Origin: Linnemannia hyalina
Taxonomy: Eukaryota; Mortierellomycota; Mortierellomycetes; Mortierellales; Mortierellaceae
Assembly (NCBI GenBank): GCA_019671135.1
Contig: JAHRHY010000015.1
Location: 1,612,001 to 1,676,000, forward strand
Length of the DNA stretch: 64,000 nucleotides
Direction of reading: 5' to 3'
The translations under genes and the position numbers were made by a program. A model generated the notes under the pieces. The model saw nothing but the letters and a program-made list of their open reading frames with translations, was not told where the DNA came from and searched no databases. Below, one piece after another: positions 44,313-56,624 of the stretch (position 1 is the stretch's first letter; each line of letters opens with the position of its first letter).

Positions 44313-47300
44313 ATGACGACGGAATACACAACAATGCCTGCGCTCGTGTCCCTCTCGGCTGTGCCTGCGGATCAGACCATCCGCACCGAGACTATTCTTA
44401 CCGAGGGTGTTGACATTCAATCGTTCAAGGTGTCCAAAGGCCTCAGTCCCAACAGCAGTAAGAGTAGCAATGGTACGTTCATCTCCACTCGATCAAATCG
44501 AACCCTTGAGCCGGTCATTCGGTGTGAATGAAATGACTGGCTGGTGGAGGAAGGAGGACGGGGAAGAGGTGGTGGTGGTAGTAAGTGGTGGGATGGTATC
44601 TTGATTCATCATCCGTCATTATTGCTTACTCTTATTCCCTCGGTTGGCATGGGACAGGCAGACGACGACAACAACAACAAGTGGTATTGACACCTCGGTA
44701 AAAAAGCAGAAGTGAGGGTGCCAATAACAACAACAGCAACAGCAACAGTATGTACAAAAGTCAGCAGCCTGTCTATAATCGACAACAATACACACAAACG
44801 ATTCACCCACCAACGCCAACAACAATGTCACGCATAAAACACACGCCATAACACGTACCAGTGCTCGGTCCCTCTCCTTTTCCTTTCTTTCGAGCGATGC
44901 AACAAAGAAGAGGCCACTGCAACTTGTTAAACTGTGGTTGTCCCATTTCAATACACCTTGTTCCAAAAGTAAACCCGCTTTGTCAACTTTTTTTTTTTTT
45001 TTTGGATGAAAAGTCCGTGCGCAGACCAGCAGCCTTCCGCGGTTAGACAGTGGCGCCTCCTTCATGACCCATGCCACCAACACCGGCCTCGTCCTCGAGC
45101 GTAAGTCTTGGTGACTGTGAACGAGTGCACATGGATGAATGAATGAATGAAGGCTTTTTATGTGTCATTTCGGCCCGACTCACTCAACACGTCTTCTATT
45201 GTCGTTTTCGACTGCAAACTGCGTCCATTTTGCCACCACCTGTTGTCGGTCTCAAACCTTACAGTGGTCCCAGGTAACCCATCACATTCGACTAATATCC
45301 ATTGACACCCATGTCGTCTTGCTATGGTCCCATACCAATGCAGTCAGCTAATCGTTCGAAACACGCTCCCTTTTCCTCCGCTTCAACTCCTTCCACAATC
45401 TATCTCCTAATAGAATACATATCTTTCCGACTCCGAAGTGTCTCGTGCCGGGGCTTCCACGACAAAACCCAAGTCACCATGAAGCTCCAAAACATCTCCC
45501 AGTCCACAAAGGCCGCAAAGAACCTCGGCGACCATACCCACCAATCCTTCGACTTTGTCGCCACCGTCCATAACATGACATTTGACATCCTCAAGATCGA
45601 TGTCTACGACTACAAAAAGGCCGCCTTTGGTCAGAACGCCAAAATCGGTCGCGCCTACTTGCCTCTTCGCGACCTCCAAAAGAAGGTCGGAAACGCCTAT
45701 GACAACGATGGCGATGATAACACAGAACCAGAACAGTCTGTCCTCTCGACTCGGTTTGATGCTGCTGCTTTCTGTCAGAAGCATGATGATATCTTTGAGA
45801 TGGACTTGCCGCTCTACAAGCATGGTTCTTATTCCATGTTCGGATCCAGTCGCCACCAACATCACCATTCAGACGACGAGAATGTTTTTACCAAGGGATC
45901 AGAGACTGGACAGGATATCGCGGTGCCTACACCTCCTGTTCGTCAACGACCAGCTCGCGCAAATTCGTTTGCTCAGAACGCCATGAACGGAGTCGAGGTC
46001 GGTATGGTCACCGTCCAAGCAACTCTGCATTTCCAGGATCAGACTAAGAACCCTGCCTTTGCCCATCTCGGAAAGGGACCTACTCAGCAGCAGCAACAGG
46101 CGGCGTCCAGCATAAGCAATGCATCCATTTCCGAATCAAGCGACCAAGGCGGACTTCACAGGACTCTCTCGCAAAAGTCCAGGACAAAGTCGAATCAGTC
46201 CCTGGACTCAATCCATTCGGACGAGTCTTCAACCTTGGGCGTCAACCATGTCTCATGTAGCAGCACTACTTCGGACACATTCCCGCCCGAGGGTGTCAGG
46301 AACTCTACCAACAGCAGTATCGACTCCCCAGCCATCTCGTCTCTTCCAAGACCCATCCCAATCGACGGCCCCACAAGGGTCTTGAGGACCCCTTCGTCGC
46401 CACCCAACTTGTCTCTGCACAGGAATGGCGGAGACCCAACGGTTGGATCCCCGATTTCGCCGCCCTTGTCGCCCACATTCACTCAGACGCCTGGATCGCC
46501 CGGATCTCCCGAGACGTCATTCCAGTGGCTCACCGACAACAGCTTTCCTCAGGCGACGACTATCTCCAACTGGGACGCGCTTCAGTATAGCGACGGCTTT
46601 GTCGATGACGCAGACGATGACGAGCGCAATCAACAACAGGAACAACGCCAACAGAGCATCGGTCAAGGAGTCAAGGGCGAGCATCTGACACAGTCAGATC
46701 GGGATAAGGAGGAGGACATGATGGCCAACATCATGGCGAACGGAGACCAAGCCAAGAAGGACATGTACCTCCGCAACTCCCAGGCAACCCATGCCAAGAG
46801 CAAGAAGGCAAAGATCAACTTCTTTTCAGAACAGACTCGTTCGGCGTTCAAGGATATCCAGTTGATGTACTCGTCGTTCTTTGGCCATGGTTGGAACCTT
46901 TCTCGATCCGAGTTCTGGAGGGGCTTTCATGTCGTCCAGCAGTTCTATGCCCGTCACCCCACGTAAGTTTTCTTTCTGACGTCTTGTTGAGTGATATCTG
47001 GGTTGATCTGAGACTTGTAACTAACTGTTTCTTGTATGCAAATAGACCAACGACGAACAAGGCATTTGACGACATCGAGATCCTCGAGCATGCCAGACAT
47101 TTTGTCCGCCTAGCTATCGCCTCGTACGGATCCCTCCCCTGGGTTTACTTTGGCTATAGCTTCAAAGTCGCTCCCCTCAGTAAGTGTCCCCCCGAACTGC
47201 TGTATTCAATGGCTGTCTCATTCGCCCATTGTAAACTGACGGCTAATTAAAATAATGTTACGTTGAATGTAGACTTTGTGCGCATCAACTCGGACCGTAA

Positions 47301-49202
47301 GAACGTGCAGGACTACTTCAAGTTGAACAAGGATGACATGATCGTTTGGCATTTCGACAAGCGCACGGCCCTCGTCCCCAGTTACTACATTGTCCGTGAC
47401 CCCAAGTACAATGCCCTCTGTATTATCATCCGCGGCACTTTCGTAAGTTTCCTCTAATTCTCTCTCTGCTCTTTGCGCGACATCTCTTGGTACTGCTTTG
47501 AGAGATGAGGCTAACTTGTATTGTTGGATGGTTATGATAGAGCATTACGGATGCCATGACGGATTTGGTGTGCGAGTACTACCCTTACAAGGGCGGTCTG
47601 GTCCACAAGGGTATCATGGATAATGCGCGCTTTGTGCTTGAGCGCAGTGGCAAGGATATTGAGACAGCTTTGAGAAAGTTCAACCTCAAGACCATCTACT
47701 GGTAAGTTCCAGAGTCTTTTACAACTCGACCTGTTCACCTCTGTGTCAATGACCAACGATCTAACGATCCTGCTTTTTAATCTTTATGGTTTAGTATTGG
47801 ACACTCATTGGGAGCAGGATCGGCTTCCCTACTCTGCTCACTCCTCCAGGACCATTTTGCCGACTACCTCACAACCCCCACCACAGAACTCCCAACCCCT
47901 CAAAACCTCGAAGTCAAAGCCTACCTCTTTGCACCTCCACCCATCGCTACCCCCAACCTTGCCGCGCAATGGGAACGGACCCAAATCGCCTTTATCAACG
48001 AAAACGATATCGTCGGTCGACTTTCTTATGGAAACGCGCTCGATCTCAAGGAACTCATCAAGATTGGAGCTATTGAGTCTCTGAACCCCGCCTATGAGGG
48101 TTTGTCGGCTAAGGAGAAGTTGGATAGGATCTTGAAGGTGCTGGAGGAGGCTCAGAAGCGATTGCAGGCGGTCAATGATGTGCCGAGATTGGTTACGGCA
48201 GGGACGGTGACATACTTGCACAAGGTTTATGAGGATACGCCAGTGGTCAAGAATAAGAAGGGAAAGGGGCGGAGGGATAGTCAGTTTGGGCTTCCAGAGA
48301 ACTGGGCCTATGAAGAGTCGTCTAGCAACTCTGGGAGCCACCAGGCCAACGGTGGTGGACGTGCGCGTGGGATGAGTGCCAGTTCTACGACCAGTAATAA
48401 CCCCTTGGTGCGCTCAATTTCGGTGTTGTCGTCGGCTCTGAGTCTTAAGGGAAACAACCACGGACATGGACATGGACAGGCTCAGCACTCGAGACAGACA
48501 ACGGTTTCAACTTTGGGAGGGTCGACAAGAGCCGCGCGGATTGTGACCCCTTACCAGACCGGTCAACCTGCAGTCCGTCTCGAGAGCTCTGTCAGCTTGG
48601 CCCTTTCCGACTTGAATGAGCGACACAAGGAAATCTCCCAGCCCCAACCTCCGCAGGAGCTCCAGCAACAGGAATCACTCGCGGTCGAGAGCGAGAGCCC
48701 CCCCTCCGAGTCGCGTAGGGTCTCAGCCACCTCGTTTGGCCCTCCTGTTCAATATGAGGGCTCCTCTGACGAACGTGCCCAAGCGACCGAAAGCATCCTC
48801 CAACAAAGCCGTCAAGGCCAGCAACCTCCCCAACAACACCAAAAATCCGACACCACAACAACCGTCACTCCCGCATCGCCCTCCTCCACCAGCGAATTCG
48901 ACGACGACCTCTTGGACGGCAACGACTCATCCGCCCCCTACGACTCTGACGACAACCGAACCTACACCACCACAAAGCCCAAAAAGAACGGGTCCAAGAA
49001 GAAAGAGATCCGGATTGAGTTCTCGGATAAACGACATTTCATGGCGATCCCCTTGAGGACTAATTGGTTATGGCATCATTTCCCGCAGCAGTATGATTCG
49101 AGGATAGAGCGGGCGCTGGAGTGGGCGAAAGCGCTTAAGGAAAAGGAAGAGAAGAGACAGAGTCTTAGGGCGTCTCGGCAGCCGCAGCAGCCAAAGGTCT
49201 AA
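44313..49202 (+). CDS. C2-domain sn1-specific diacylglycerol lipase-like protein
   Basis: Class 3 alpha/beta-hydrolase related to DAGL, expected to cleave diacylglycerol at a membrane. Exons 44313-44472, 45014-45100, 45414-46962, 47046-47179, 47273-47442, 47541-47701 and 47795-49202 keep phase throughout, 1222 residues. A C2-like domain (about 75-300) spans LVLEQYISFRLRSV, TQVTMKLQN and FDILKIDVYDYKKA. A disordered Ser/Pro-rich linker follows. The hydrolase core has VPSYYIVRDPKYN, CIIIRGTFSITDAMTDL and the nucleophile elbow CIGHSLGAG (Ser at about 758). The acid is probably D825 in ENDIVGRLS and the histidine near 1181 in LWHHFP. A low-complexity insert of about 270 residues separates acid and histidine. 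The 541-nt first intron ends after a T19 run; that junction (SSN-VRAQTSS) is the least certain. Confidence 0.9.
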
Positions 49203-49262
49203 TGCCCTGTTTTTATTTCCCGTTTTTTTTTATCCCGCCTTTACCCCACCATTTGGAAAAAT

Positions 49263-49272
49263 AATAAATAAA
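49263..49272 (+). terminator. Polyadenylation signals of the lipase gene
   Basis: Two overlapping AATAAA hexamers 61 bases after the stop codon, 81 bases before the stop of the convergent amidohydrolase gene. Confidence 0.6.
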
Positions 49273-49352
49273 TATTTAATAACCAAGTAGTTGGCGCTGG
49301 TACATTGGATGGCAAAGAATTACTTTTACTACAAAAGACAACAAAGGGACAT

Positions 49353-51124
49353 CTAAAGGTTGGACGAAAGAGGCGGCGTCAATCCAAGATCATGTTCCGA
49401 GATCCGATAAAACCGACTCGCATTCCTCCACAAGATATTCTCCAAGGCCTTATCCGTCTCCTTCGTCCTCTGCTCCTCCTTCCTCACCCTCTCACCCACA
49501 GCAGCAGTAGCTTCACCATCCCCATCGACCAAACTGACAAGATTCGCCAGCTCGCGACACCAATCGTAGGGGATGTTGGGCCAATCGGTTCCGTAGAGGA
49601 TTCTGTCCGAGTGGCGGAGGAGCATAGTTCGCAGCATTTCTGCCATTGGTTTCAGTGTTGGGGTTGTGCTCGTGTTGTTGTTCTTGTTGTTTGTGGTGTG
49701 AGTGGTGTGGTCGCAGGTGGAGGGGGAGCAGGAGGAGGTGGTGATGGTGGTGGTGGTAGAGGGGGAGAGGGAGTTGAGGGATTGGAAGAATGCGCCGAGA
49801 GTCATTGTAGTGTCGAGGTAGAGGTTTGGGTACTTGTCGAGCAGGTCGAAGAACTCTTCGTACTGGTTCATTCCTATCAGTTCGAATTGGCGGTTTGAAT
49901 AGAAAAAAATAAATATCAATAATGTCAAATATTTTCCTTTCTTCCATTCTCGAACTTGACAATAAAAAAAAACCACCCCAAAGCAGAACAATGAAGAAAA
50001 CCGTTACCAAGATGAGGAATACAGATCCGGAGACGAGGATACCGTCTCAAAACATCCTCGACAATCGAAAAATCACAAATCTTGCCGGCGTCGACCTTAT
50101 AAGCCTTACTATTCGGTTCCTTACCCGCATGGATCAAAACCGGCTTATCAAATTCAATACACGTCTCATAGACTTCGTCCATACTCGGATGGTTGGCCGC
50201 CACACATTGGACGTGCGAGTGCATTTTGATACCGGACAGACCTAGGGTTGTGAATGCTTCTGCAAGGATGGCGCGGGCATCGGGTTCTCCGGGCATGACT
50301 GTTGCCAGTCCTGAGGCGACGCGAACGCCGCGTTTTGGTTGGCCGTTTGGTTGAGGGAGGGAGGCGTAGCGTTCGTTCATGGAGTTTACGGTGTGTGCCA
50401 AAAACTTGTTCAAATCCCGCGCAATCCCATTCTTATGCGCATATCTACATTGTTGTTGTTTTTTCCCCATGAGAATTCGCAAAGGTCGTTAGTATTTAGT
50501 ACGATCTCTTCGTTTTGTGAAAGAAAAAGAAAAAAAAAAAAAGAATCGTCCTTACACGAGAAGGACGACGTGGCGGACACCCTGGTCGAGCAAGAAATCG
50601 GCCCTGGTCGCGAGGTAGTTCTTCTTGTACCGGACAGGCCAGTAAAAGTTGTCGAAAAACGTCCACACAGCTTCCATCAGCTTCTGCGGGAACACTATCA
50701 TTCAAATTGAAGGGGGAGATTGGTTTCAGTCACACCGTTTCTTCGGCCTCTCGTAGCATCTCTCTTCCAAATATATAATATATAGGCAGTGTTTACCATG
50801 GACATGAGCATCGATGATAGGACAAGGCGCATCACGCGCGACACGATACTCAAAACTATCTGTCCCTGTATCCTTATCCTTCTCGTCCGTCGCTTGAGTC
50901 AAGAACCGGGAATTCAACCAGTTCTGGGGGAGAGGGGCAGGACTCTGTTTGAACTCAAAGTATTCGGGGACACATCCTTGACACATTCTTGCGGTTGTTT
51001 TGCGGAAGATTGTTGTTGGGTGGAATAGCGTGGGAAGAAGCGAGGTGCGAGAGAGAAGATGGGTAGTAGAAGGAATGAGGCGTGTGGGATTACGGAGTGG
51101 TCGCAGGAGGAGGAGGCGGTTCAT
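49353..51124 (-). CDS. Amidohydrolase-2 family metal-dependent hydrolase, mitochondrial-looking
   Basis: TIM-barrel hydrolase of the amidohydrolase-2 family (decarboxylases and hydrolases). Exons 51124-50797, 50694-50556, 50444-50008 and 49873-49353 keep phase, 474 residues. Metal-ligand motif IIDAHVHVFPQKL (about 103-115) spans the first junction. Others are IKMHSHVQC, KPVLIHAGKE (active-site His), CIPHLG and the metal-binding aspartate in ILYGTDWPNIPY. Residues 1-46 are rich in Arg, Leu, Ser and Thr with no acidic residue (MNRLLLLRPLRNPTRLI), a typical mitochondrial presequence. A start at the next methionine (50986, MCQGCVPEYFEF) would remove it. A Ser/Thr-rich insert lies near residues 325-360. 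The substrate cannot be told from sequence. Confidence 0.88.
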
Positions 51125-51483
51125 CCGAGATTCGGAATGTGGGGAAGGTGGGATGGAGAAAGAGAAGAGAAAGAGGAGAAGAGATAGAAAGAAGAGAGAA
51201 GGCAGAACTGCAGAAACAGGAATGTGCGGGCAGGTGCGTGAGCCGAGCCATGGTCACTCGACTCACCCGCTTTTTCTCATTTACACTTTTCTTTTGTATA
51301 TCTGCTTAGTCTCCATGAGTCCAATCGGTTTGCTGTTGAAGTTACTGGTCTTTTTATGGTTTGTGGATGTGTCAATGATATGGGGACAAAGTACAGGACT
51401 CTATTTTGCATATAGCAAGTGGAAGAACTATCTAAGGGGTATGGATTCGGACTATGAGAGGATTGCCAGAAAGGCGCGGCGCA
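51125..51483 (-). other. Spacer between the RING gene stop and the amidohydrolase start
   Basis: 359 bases serving as RING 3' UTR and amidohydrolase promoter. Purine-rich on the plus strand at 51140-51215, a CT tract on the coding strand. No TATA box was identified. Confidence 0.4.
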
Positions 51484-52853
51484 TTAGTAGAGCAGGATCC
51501 CTACAAGGATCAAAGTGCCAAGCATAAAGAACATCCGTGACACATATGCCTGCATCGGGGTTTGTACTATTTGAATAATATGATAGTTAGGCAGGAACTT
51601 GTTAGTTGTCTGGTCTTGGCTTTGTCGTTTTCAAACAGATACTTTGCCCATAAACTGCCCAGAAAAAGACAACAAGTTACCTGCGCCGTTGCCGCCGATG
51701 GTGCCGCTGTAGGTGGCGCCGTACTGGATGCCAAAGGGCGTGAACATGAAAGGGGGCAGCATGGTCCCCGTGAATGTCACCTGTCCTGTTCCCAATGCAA
51801 ATCCCGTCTGGTTTGGATTCCTCAACGGTTCCGGTCTCTGCCCCGCAGGCCTCTTTGGCGTTGTCGACCTATTTGTTTGACATTTTTGGATGCAAGAATT
51901 AGAAACCAATGCCTCCTTCCTTGGATATGACAAATCGTCATTTAACTACGAAGAATACAAAAGAGGCGATGAAAGTACCTGGGATCGAGCTGCTCCTTGC
52001 CTCGTCCGTAGATGGGGATGACTTTGTCCTGTGCACATCCTGCCTTACAGACGGGGCATGTTGGGTTCTGATGTTGTGCCTCGAGCCATTGATGCAGACA
52101 AGCCCAGCTATTTTTGTCATTGAACGGGGAATAGTGATTGGTATTAGTTTGGCAAAAATGACACTTTTTCACCTCAACTCCATCCAAAAGCCGTACTCCA
52201 TTGTCGAAGAGAAGAACCCCGCCTTACCAGAACAAGTGCCCGCAGAGGGTGAGGACGGGAGACATGGAGGTATCGAAACAGATGTTGCACGAGAACTCGC
52301 CGTTGGATTCCGAGTCTAGCCCTAGCCCTGCTACTGCTGGTGCTGCCAAGCCAGCATCAATTGGTTTCGTTATTGTTGTCGGCGTAGGTGCGGGCGATGC
52401 TGTTTCTGATTCTGCTGGGATTGTACTTGGCAAGGCTGTGGTCGATGTTGGTGTCGTTGCTGCTGTTACTGTGCTTACGGTGCTTACTGTGCTTGTTGCT
52501 CTTATTGACTCCAGTGCCACTGTCTCTTCTTGTCCCTGGTTAGGCATCGTTGCTGTTGTTCCAGGAATATGTGATTCCGACTCGGTGGTGGCAGCATCTC
52601 CTTGGAGAGATGTCCATCCTTGTGAAAGGGAAGAAGGCTTGTCCCTGTGAGCTGATGACGATAGCACGGCGGTGGATGAACCATGAGGTTTCTCTTCTAC
52701 TACTGCCGGTGCTCTGAAGAGTATCTCGTCCTCTTCTTGTGCGGATGGTAGTGTTGAGAGTGATGATGAAGAGGTGGATGGGTGATGTCTATTCCTGAGG
52801 ACAGATTCGGGTCCTGCCTCTGCAATTGTTGTGCGTGTGTGAATGTTGTCCAT
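51484..52853 (-). CDS. RNF5/RNF185-like membrane-anchored RING E3 ligase
   Basis: E3 ligase expected in the ER or outer mitochondrial membrane, acting in protein quality control. Exons 52853-52228, 52107-51979, 51868-51681 and 51566-51484 give 341 residues. I chose the ATG at 52853, after a long CT-rich leader. Residues 1-185 are low-complexity Ser/Thr/Ala-rich. A C3HC4 RING lies at about 190-231 ([20 protein letters not shown], then CWACLHQWL and CPVCKAG), directly followed by [15 protein letters not shown], a conserved family signature. Exon 3 is Pro/Gly-rich ([20 protein letters not shown]). The last exon codes a tail membrane helix ([16 protein letters not shown]) that ends the protein. 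Human RNF185 has the same order but is shorter (192 residues). Confidence 0.95.
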
Positions 52854-55800
52854 GGCAGCTTTTTCCTTTTTGTTGGTGCTTGTCCTTGAATAGGTTGGGC
52901 GAAGGTCTGGTGATGATAGACGGTGAGTACGGCTGCTTGACAGGAGTGATGTAGAAAGAGGAGAAAGAAAAGAACGATAGGAAAAGAGGAGACAACACAA
53001 ATATAAAAAGCGACGATGGAAAAGGGAGAGAGGACAAGGGGATGTAGGGAACTAGGGCAAGAAGCAAGAGACAAGATAAGAAGAAACGGAAAAGAGGGAT
53101 TTCAGAAGACATGGTGTGTCTTGGCCAAGACACGCATTATTCACTGATCAAACCGGTTGTGAGACGAAGAAGGTCGCTGATGGACACATAATTGAACACT
53201 CTGTCCATCTAGAGCACTGCGTCCTATCTAAATGATCATTGATCGGCAGAGGGTGAATTACGATCACTCTCTGCTTTCTACTCCTCTCTCTTTTGCTTTG
53301 CTTCTTCACTTGCATTGCCGCCACCAATGTGTAAAAGGGAAAAAAAAAGTCAAGTTGACACCCTAAAACACCGCAAGGACTGGACTGCTTCCAATGGAAC
53401 CTTTCCCCCCGCCATCTCTCTCATTCCAAATAATTGTTTCTTCTTTTTCTTCCATCTATCAAGTACTCCCCATGGATCGCTGCTTGAACTCTCAATCGCC
53501 TTTTCTTTACTTATTCCTTCTAACGAGTCACAAATCGGATGACATCCAAGGCGCGCACGGCAGCCGTATTGAGGTTCCTTACATATTACCAAGTTTCACT
53601 TTTAAACCAACCGTGTAATCTCTCAAAGAAAACTTGCCCGGTACATGGCGTGAACCAAGAGCAGCATAAGACTCCCTCTACCTTCATGGAATCCACTTTT
53701 TGACAATGAGGTGGTTTCCAACACAGGCGAGCAACAGTTCCTCCCCTCTTATACCAACTTTCCTTCTAATTCAAAACTCTTTCTTTCTATCCTTTCATTT
53801 CTCTTGTTCACGATTGCTTCATTATCGATGCGAGTTATTCACAAATGGACCACTGCTCTCAATTTCCGTTCATGCTTCATCACCTAATTGCCCCCCTTGC
53901 TTTGCAGAAGGATCATAGCAGAATCACTTTCTACTCCACGCTCTTCCGCTATGTCTCTCACACGCACATACATGTATCACATATGTACCCTACAAACACG
54001 TTCAACAAGGACGCCCCACGTTTTTTTTTCTTTCCTTCTTTTCCCTCCCTTTCTCTCCCTCCCTTCTCTTTCAGCACGACATATTTTTTGCCGCCAGAAA
54101 AAGAGTGAGATGCATCAAATAGGGTTTTGGTCCATACCACAAACACATCCCATACTAACGCCTTCTTTTTCTTTTTTCGTTCGTTAGTAACGCATGAGGA
54201 AGCATACATCTTTTTTTTTTCTTTTGAAACTTTATCATCTCTTTGTACCACCCTCCCCCATCGGACCATGGAGGGCGAACAAAGAAGGGCGGGAGATGTT
54301 TATAAAACAACAAAAGACAACAACAATAACAAAACCAACGACAAAACAATAGAAACGACTGGGCAAAAGAAAGGGAGGTAAAGGGGAATGAAAAAAAGGA
54401 GGGAAAAGAAAAGAGACTGATGATGGTCGTTAGTTTGATTATTTGTTTTGTTGTTTGCTTGTGGTGTTTGTTGCCGCGAGATGAATGAAAGAGGAGGGTT
54501 CAAATGACTAAAACTAATCCCTCTCTCCAATTTTTTTTTGAATAACATGCCTATCGGACCCGCCACACGACACAAAACACACCCTTCCTCATTTTCTTTT
54601 TCCTCATTGCAATCCAGAACTCACTAACAACCCAAACGAAAACCCCCCAAAAAACACGCGTCATCTTGCACAAAAGGGACTCTCCGCGCCTACAATAGAG
54701 CTCATGTGAACCCCACCCAACCGCAAAATAAAATAGCGCGCGACTTGAACCGGGTACGCATTCTTTACACTAGCAAAAAGGGAAAAAAAAAAGAACGTAA
54801 AGATGACAAGACTAAACTCCATTGGCGCGTCCGTTCGGGGGATTTTTCAATCAATTTCCTTCAGCCTTCGACAACATACCGTCCCCCACCTTCCGATACT
54901 TGACCTGGGCACGGGGCACTGGGCACTAGACTCTGGGCACTGGGCGCGGGACGTAGGAACGTTCGTATCCTTGTCTGTTTGCTTTGTGTACTGTTTTGCT
55001 TGAAACTCGGACGAGAGCAAGAAGAAAGAACCATAAAAAAAAGTGCTTACGCGAGCTTGGCCAAGTTCTCAAGAGTCGATGTGCTATTATTGTCCCGAGT
55101 GAGCGAAGGGATTGACTGGTTGGCGAGTGAAAAAAAACCAAAGAAAAAAAAACGACTCTGCTAGCACCAGCAAGCAGAGTCTCAGAGGAAGGTAAGGCAT
55201 AATGGCAGGGGAGGAAAGGAAAAGGGAGGGAAGGGAAGGGAAGGGGGTCCTGGCACAAAAAAAAGCGTTCGGTGGGAATGTAATTAGGCCACCGCTTTGC
55301 CAGGTGGAGTGATCACGATCACGATCGGTGTGAATGAAGAACAAAAGGCACATATGGAGTTTTTTTTTTTCTTGAATCACTTCTAATGCAGTGGGAATAT
55401 GGTAATGATAGATCTATTTTCCACGCGGAGGGGGGAATGAAAGGATAAAACGGTGGGATTGAAAAAAAGTCAATGAGAAAAAAAAAGTGCTCTGATGTTT
55501 GTGAGCGCCCAATGGATGGCGGCAAAGAGGGAGTCCAAAGGGAATGAAATAAAAAAGGCGGGAAAAAATAGGCGTGCGGAGCAGATGGCTGGGCCAATAC
55601 AAAAGGAAGTAATACACCGCCATTTTCACGTCCCACTCCCTCTCTCTTCCTCTCTCTCTTCAATGATGCTAAAAACAAGTACCAGAGGATAAGGGGAAAA
55701 AAATAGTTCGCACACAAAAAAAAAGAACAAGTCGACGGTGATTGGAACAACACCGCGACGCAAAGGTGAGCAAACAAAGAATAAAGGAAAGAAAGATGAC

Positions 55801-55878
55801 TAAAATAAACACAAGAGAGCAGAGAATGAGCTCAATGCAGGGTGCGACAGTTGAGAGGAAAAGGAGAAGAGGAGAAGA

Positions 55879-55934
55879 GGAGAACAGGAGAACAAGAGAA
55901 CAGGAGAACAGGAGAACAGGAGATCAGGAGAAAA
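55879..55934. repeat. GGAGAACA octamer tandem repeat
   Basis: Seven head-to-tail copies of GGAGAACA or one-base variants within a longer purine-only tract (55855-56050). Confidence 0.9.
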
Positions 55935-56599
55935 AGAAGAGGAGGACAGGAGATGAAAAGAAAAGAAGAATAGGAAATAGAAGGCTAACAAAAAGAGGGA
56001 CAGAAAAAATATTGACTGAAAGAAGAGAGAGAAAAAAAAGAGGAAGAAGAGGGCAATATGATACGTGTTTTCTTGTTGGATACTATTGACAACAACTTCC
56101 GCGGGTATGAGCAAGTAGACAGTGGCGATGAATACGTGTCTGTTACAATCAACCCTGTTGCATTCTCTCATTCTTTCCCACACACACCTTCTCCGTTCCT
56201 CCGTTCCTCCGTTTCTCCAATTCTCCAATTCTCCATGTTACAGCTAACGATTAAGATAATAAAATGAGGAAAAGAAGGAGAAATAGAATAAACAGAGTCC
56301 CCTGTGCCAGGGTCAGCGTGTCTGTTGAGGTATGTTTTGTCATCGTGCACACACAAAGTGGTAGGGTGGTCAGAGGCGCCGAGATTTCACGAGAAGTTTG
56401 TACGATGCCGGGCATGTTTGTTTTCTAGTTCCTGGAAGATGTTTGAGAGTGTTTGAGGAAGAGAAGAGAAATTGCAATTCCCCTTTCAAAGTCGATCAGA
56501 TGCTGCCTTTTTCTATTTATTCTTCTTACTTGATCTCTTTTCTTCTCAGGACACGCAGCACGTATGGAGTATATATATAACCCTTTGTTGCAGACAGAG

Positions 56600-56624
56600 A
56601 GACAGACAGACAGACAGACAGACA
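56600..56624. repeat. (GACA)n tetranucleotide repeat
   Basis: Six GACA units; no gene context. Confidence 0.92.

Noticed and set aside
44658..44697. Extra lipase exon between CAG and GTAAAA
   Set aside because: Its length breaks the reading phase into the next exon, while the direct join 44472 to 45014 keeps it.
45302..45413. ATG at 45302 as the start of the lipase
   Set aside because: The frame before 45414 is intron. The phase-matched upstream exons 44313-44472 and 45014-45100 supply the first C2 strand (LVLEQYISFRLRS).
51315..51527. Plus-strand 70-residue frame with a membrane-like start (MSPIGLLLKLLVFLWF)
   Set aside because: It overlaps the last exon of the RING ligase on the other strand and the amidohydrolase upstream region. 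Its hydrophobicity partly mirrors neighbouring AT-rich sequence.
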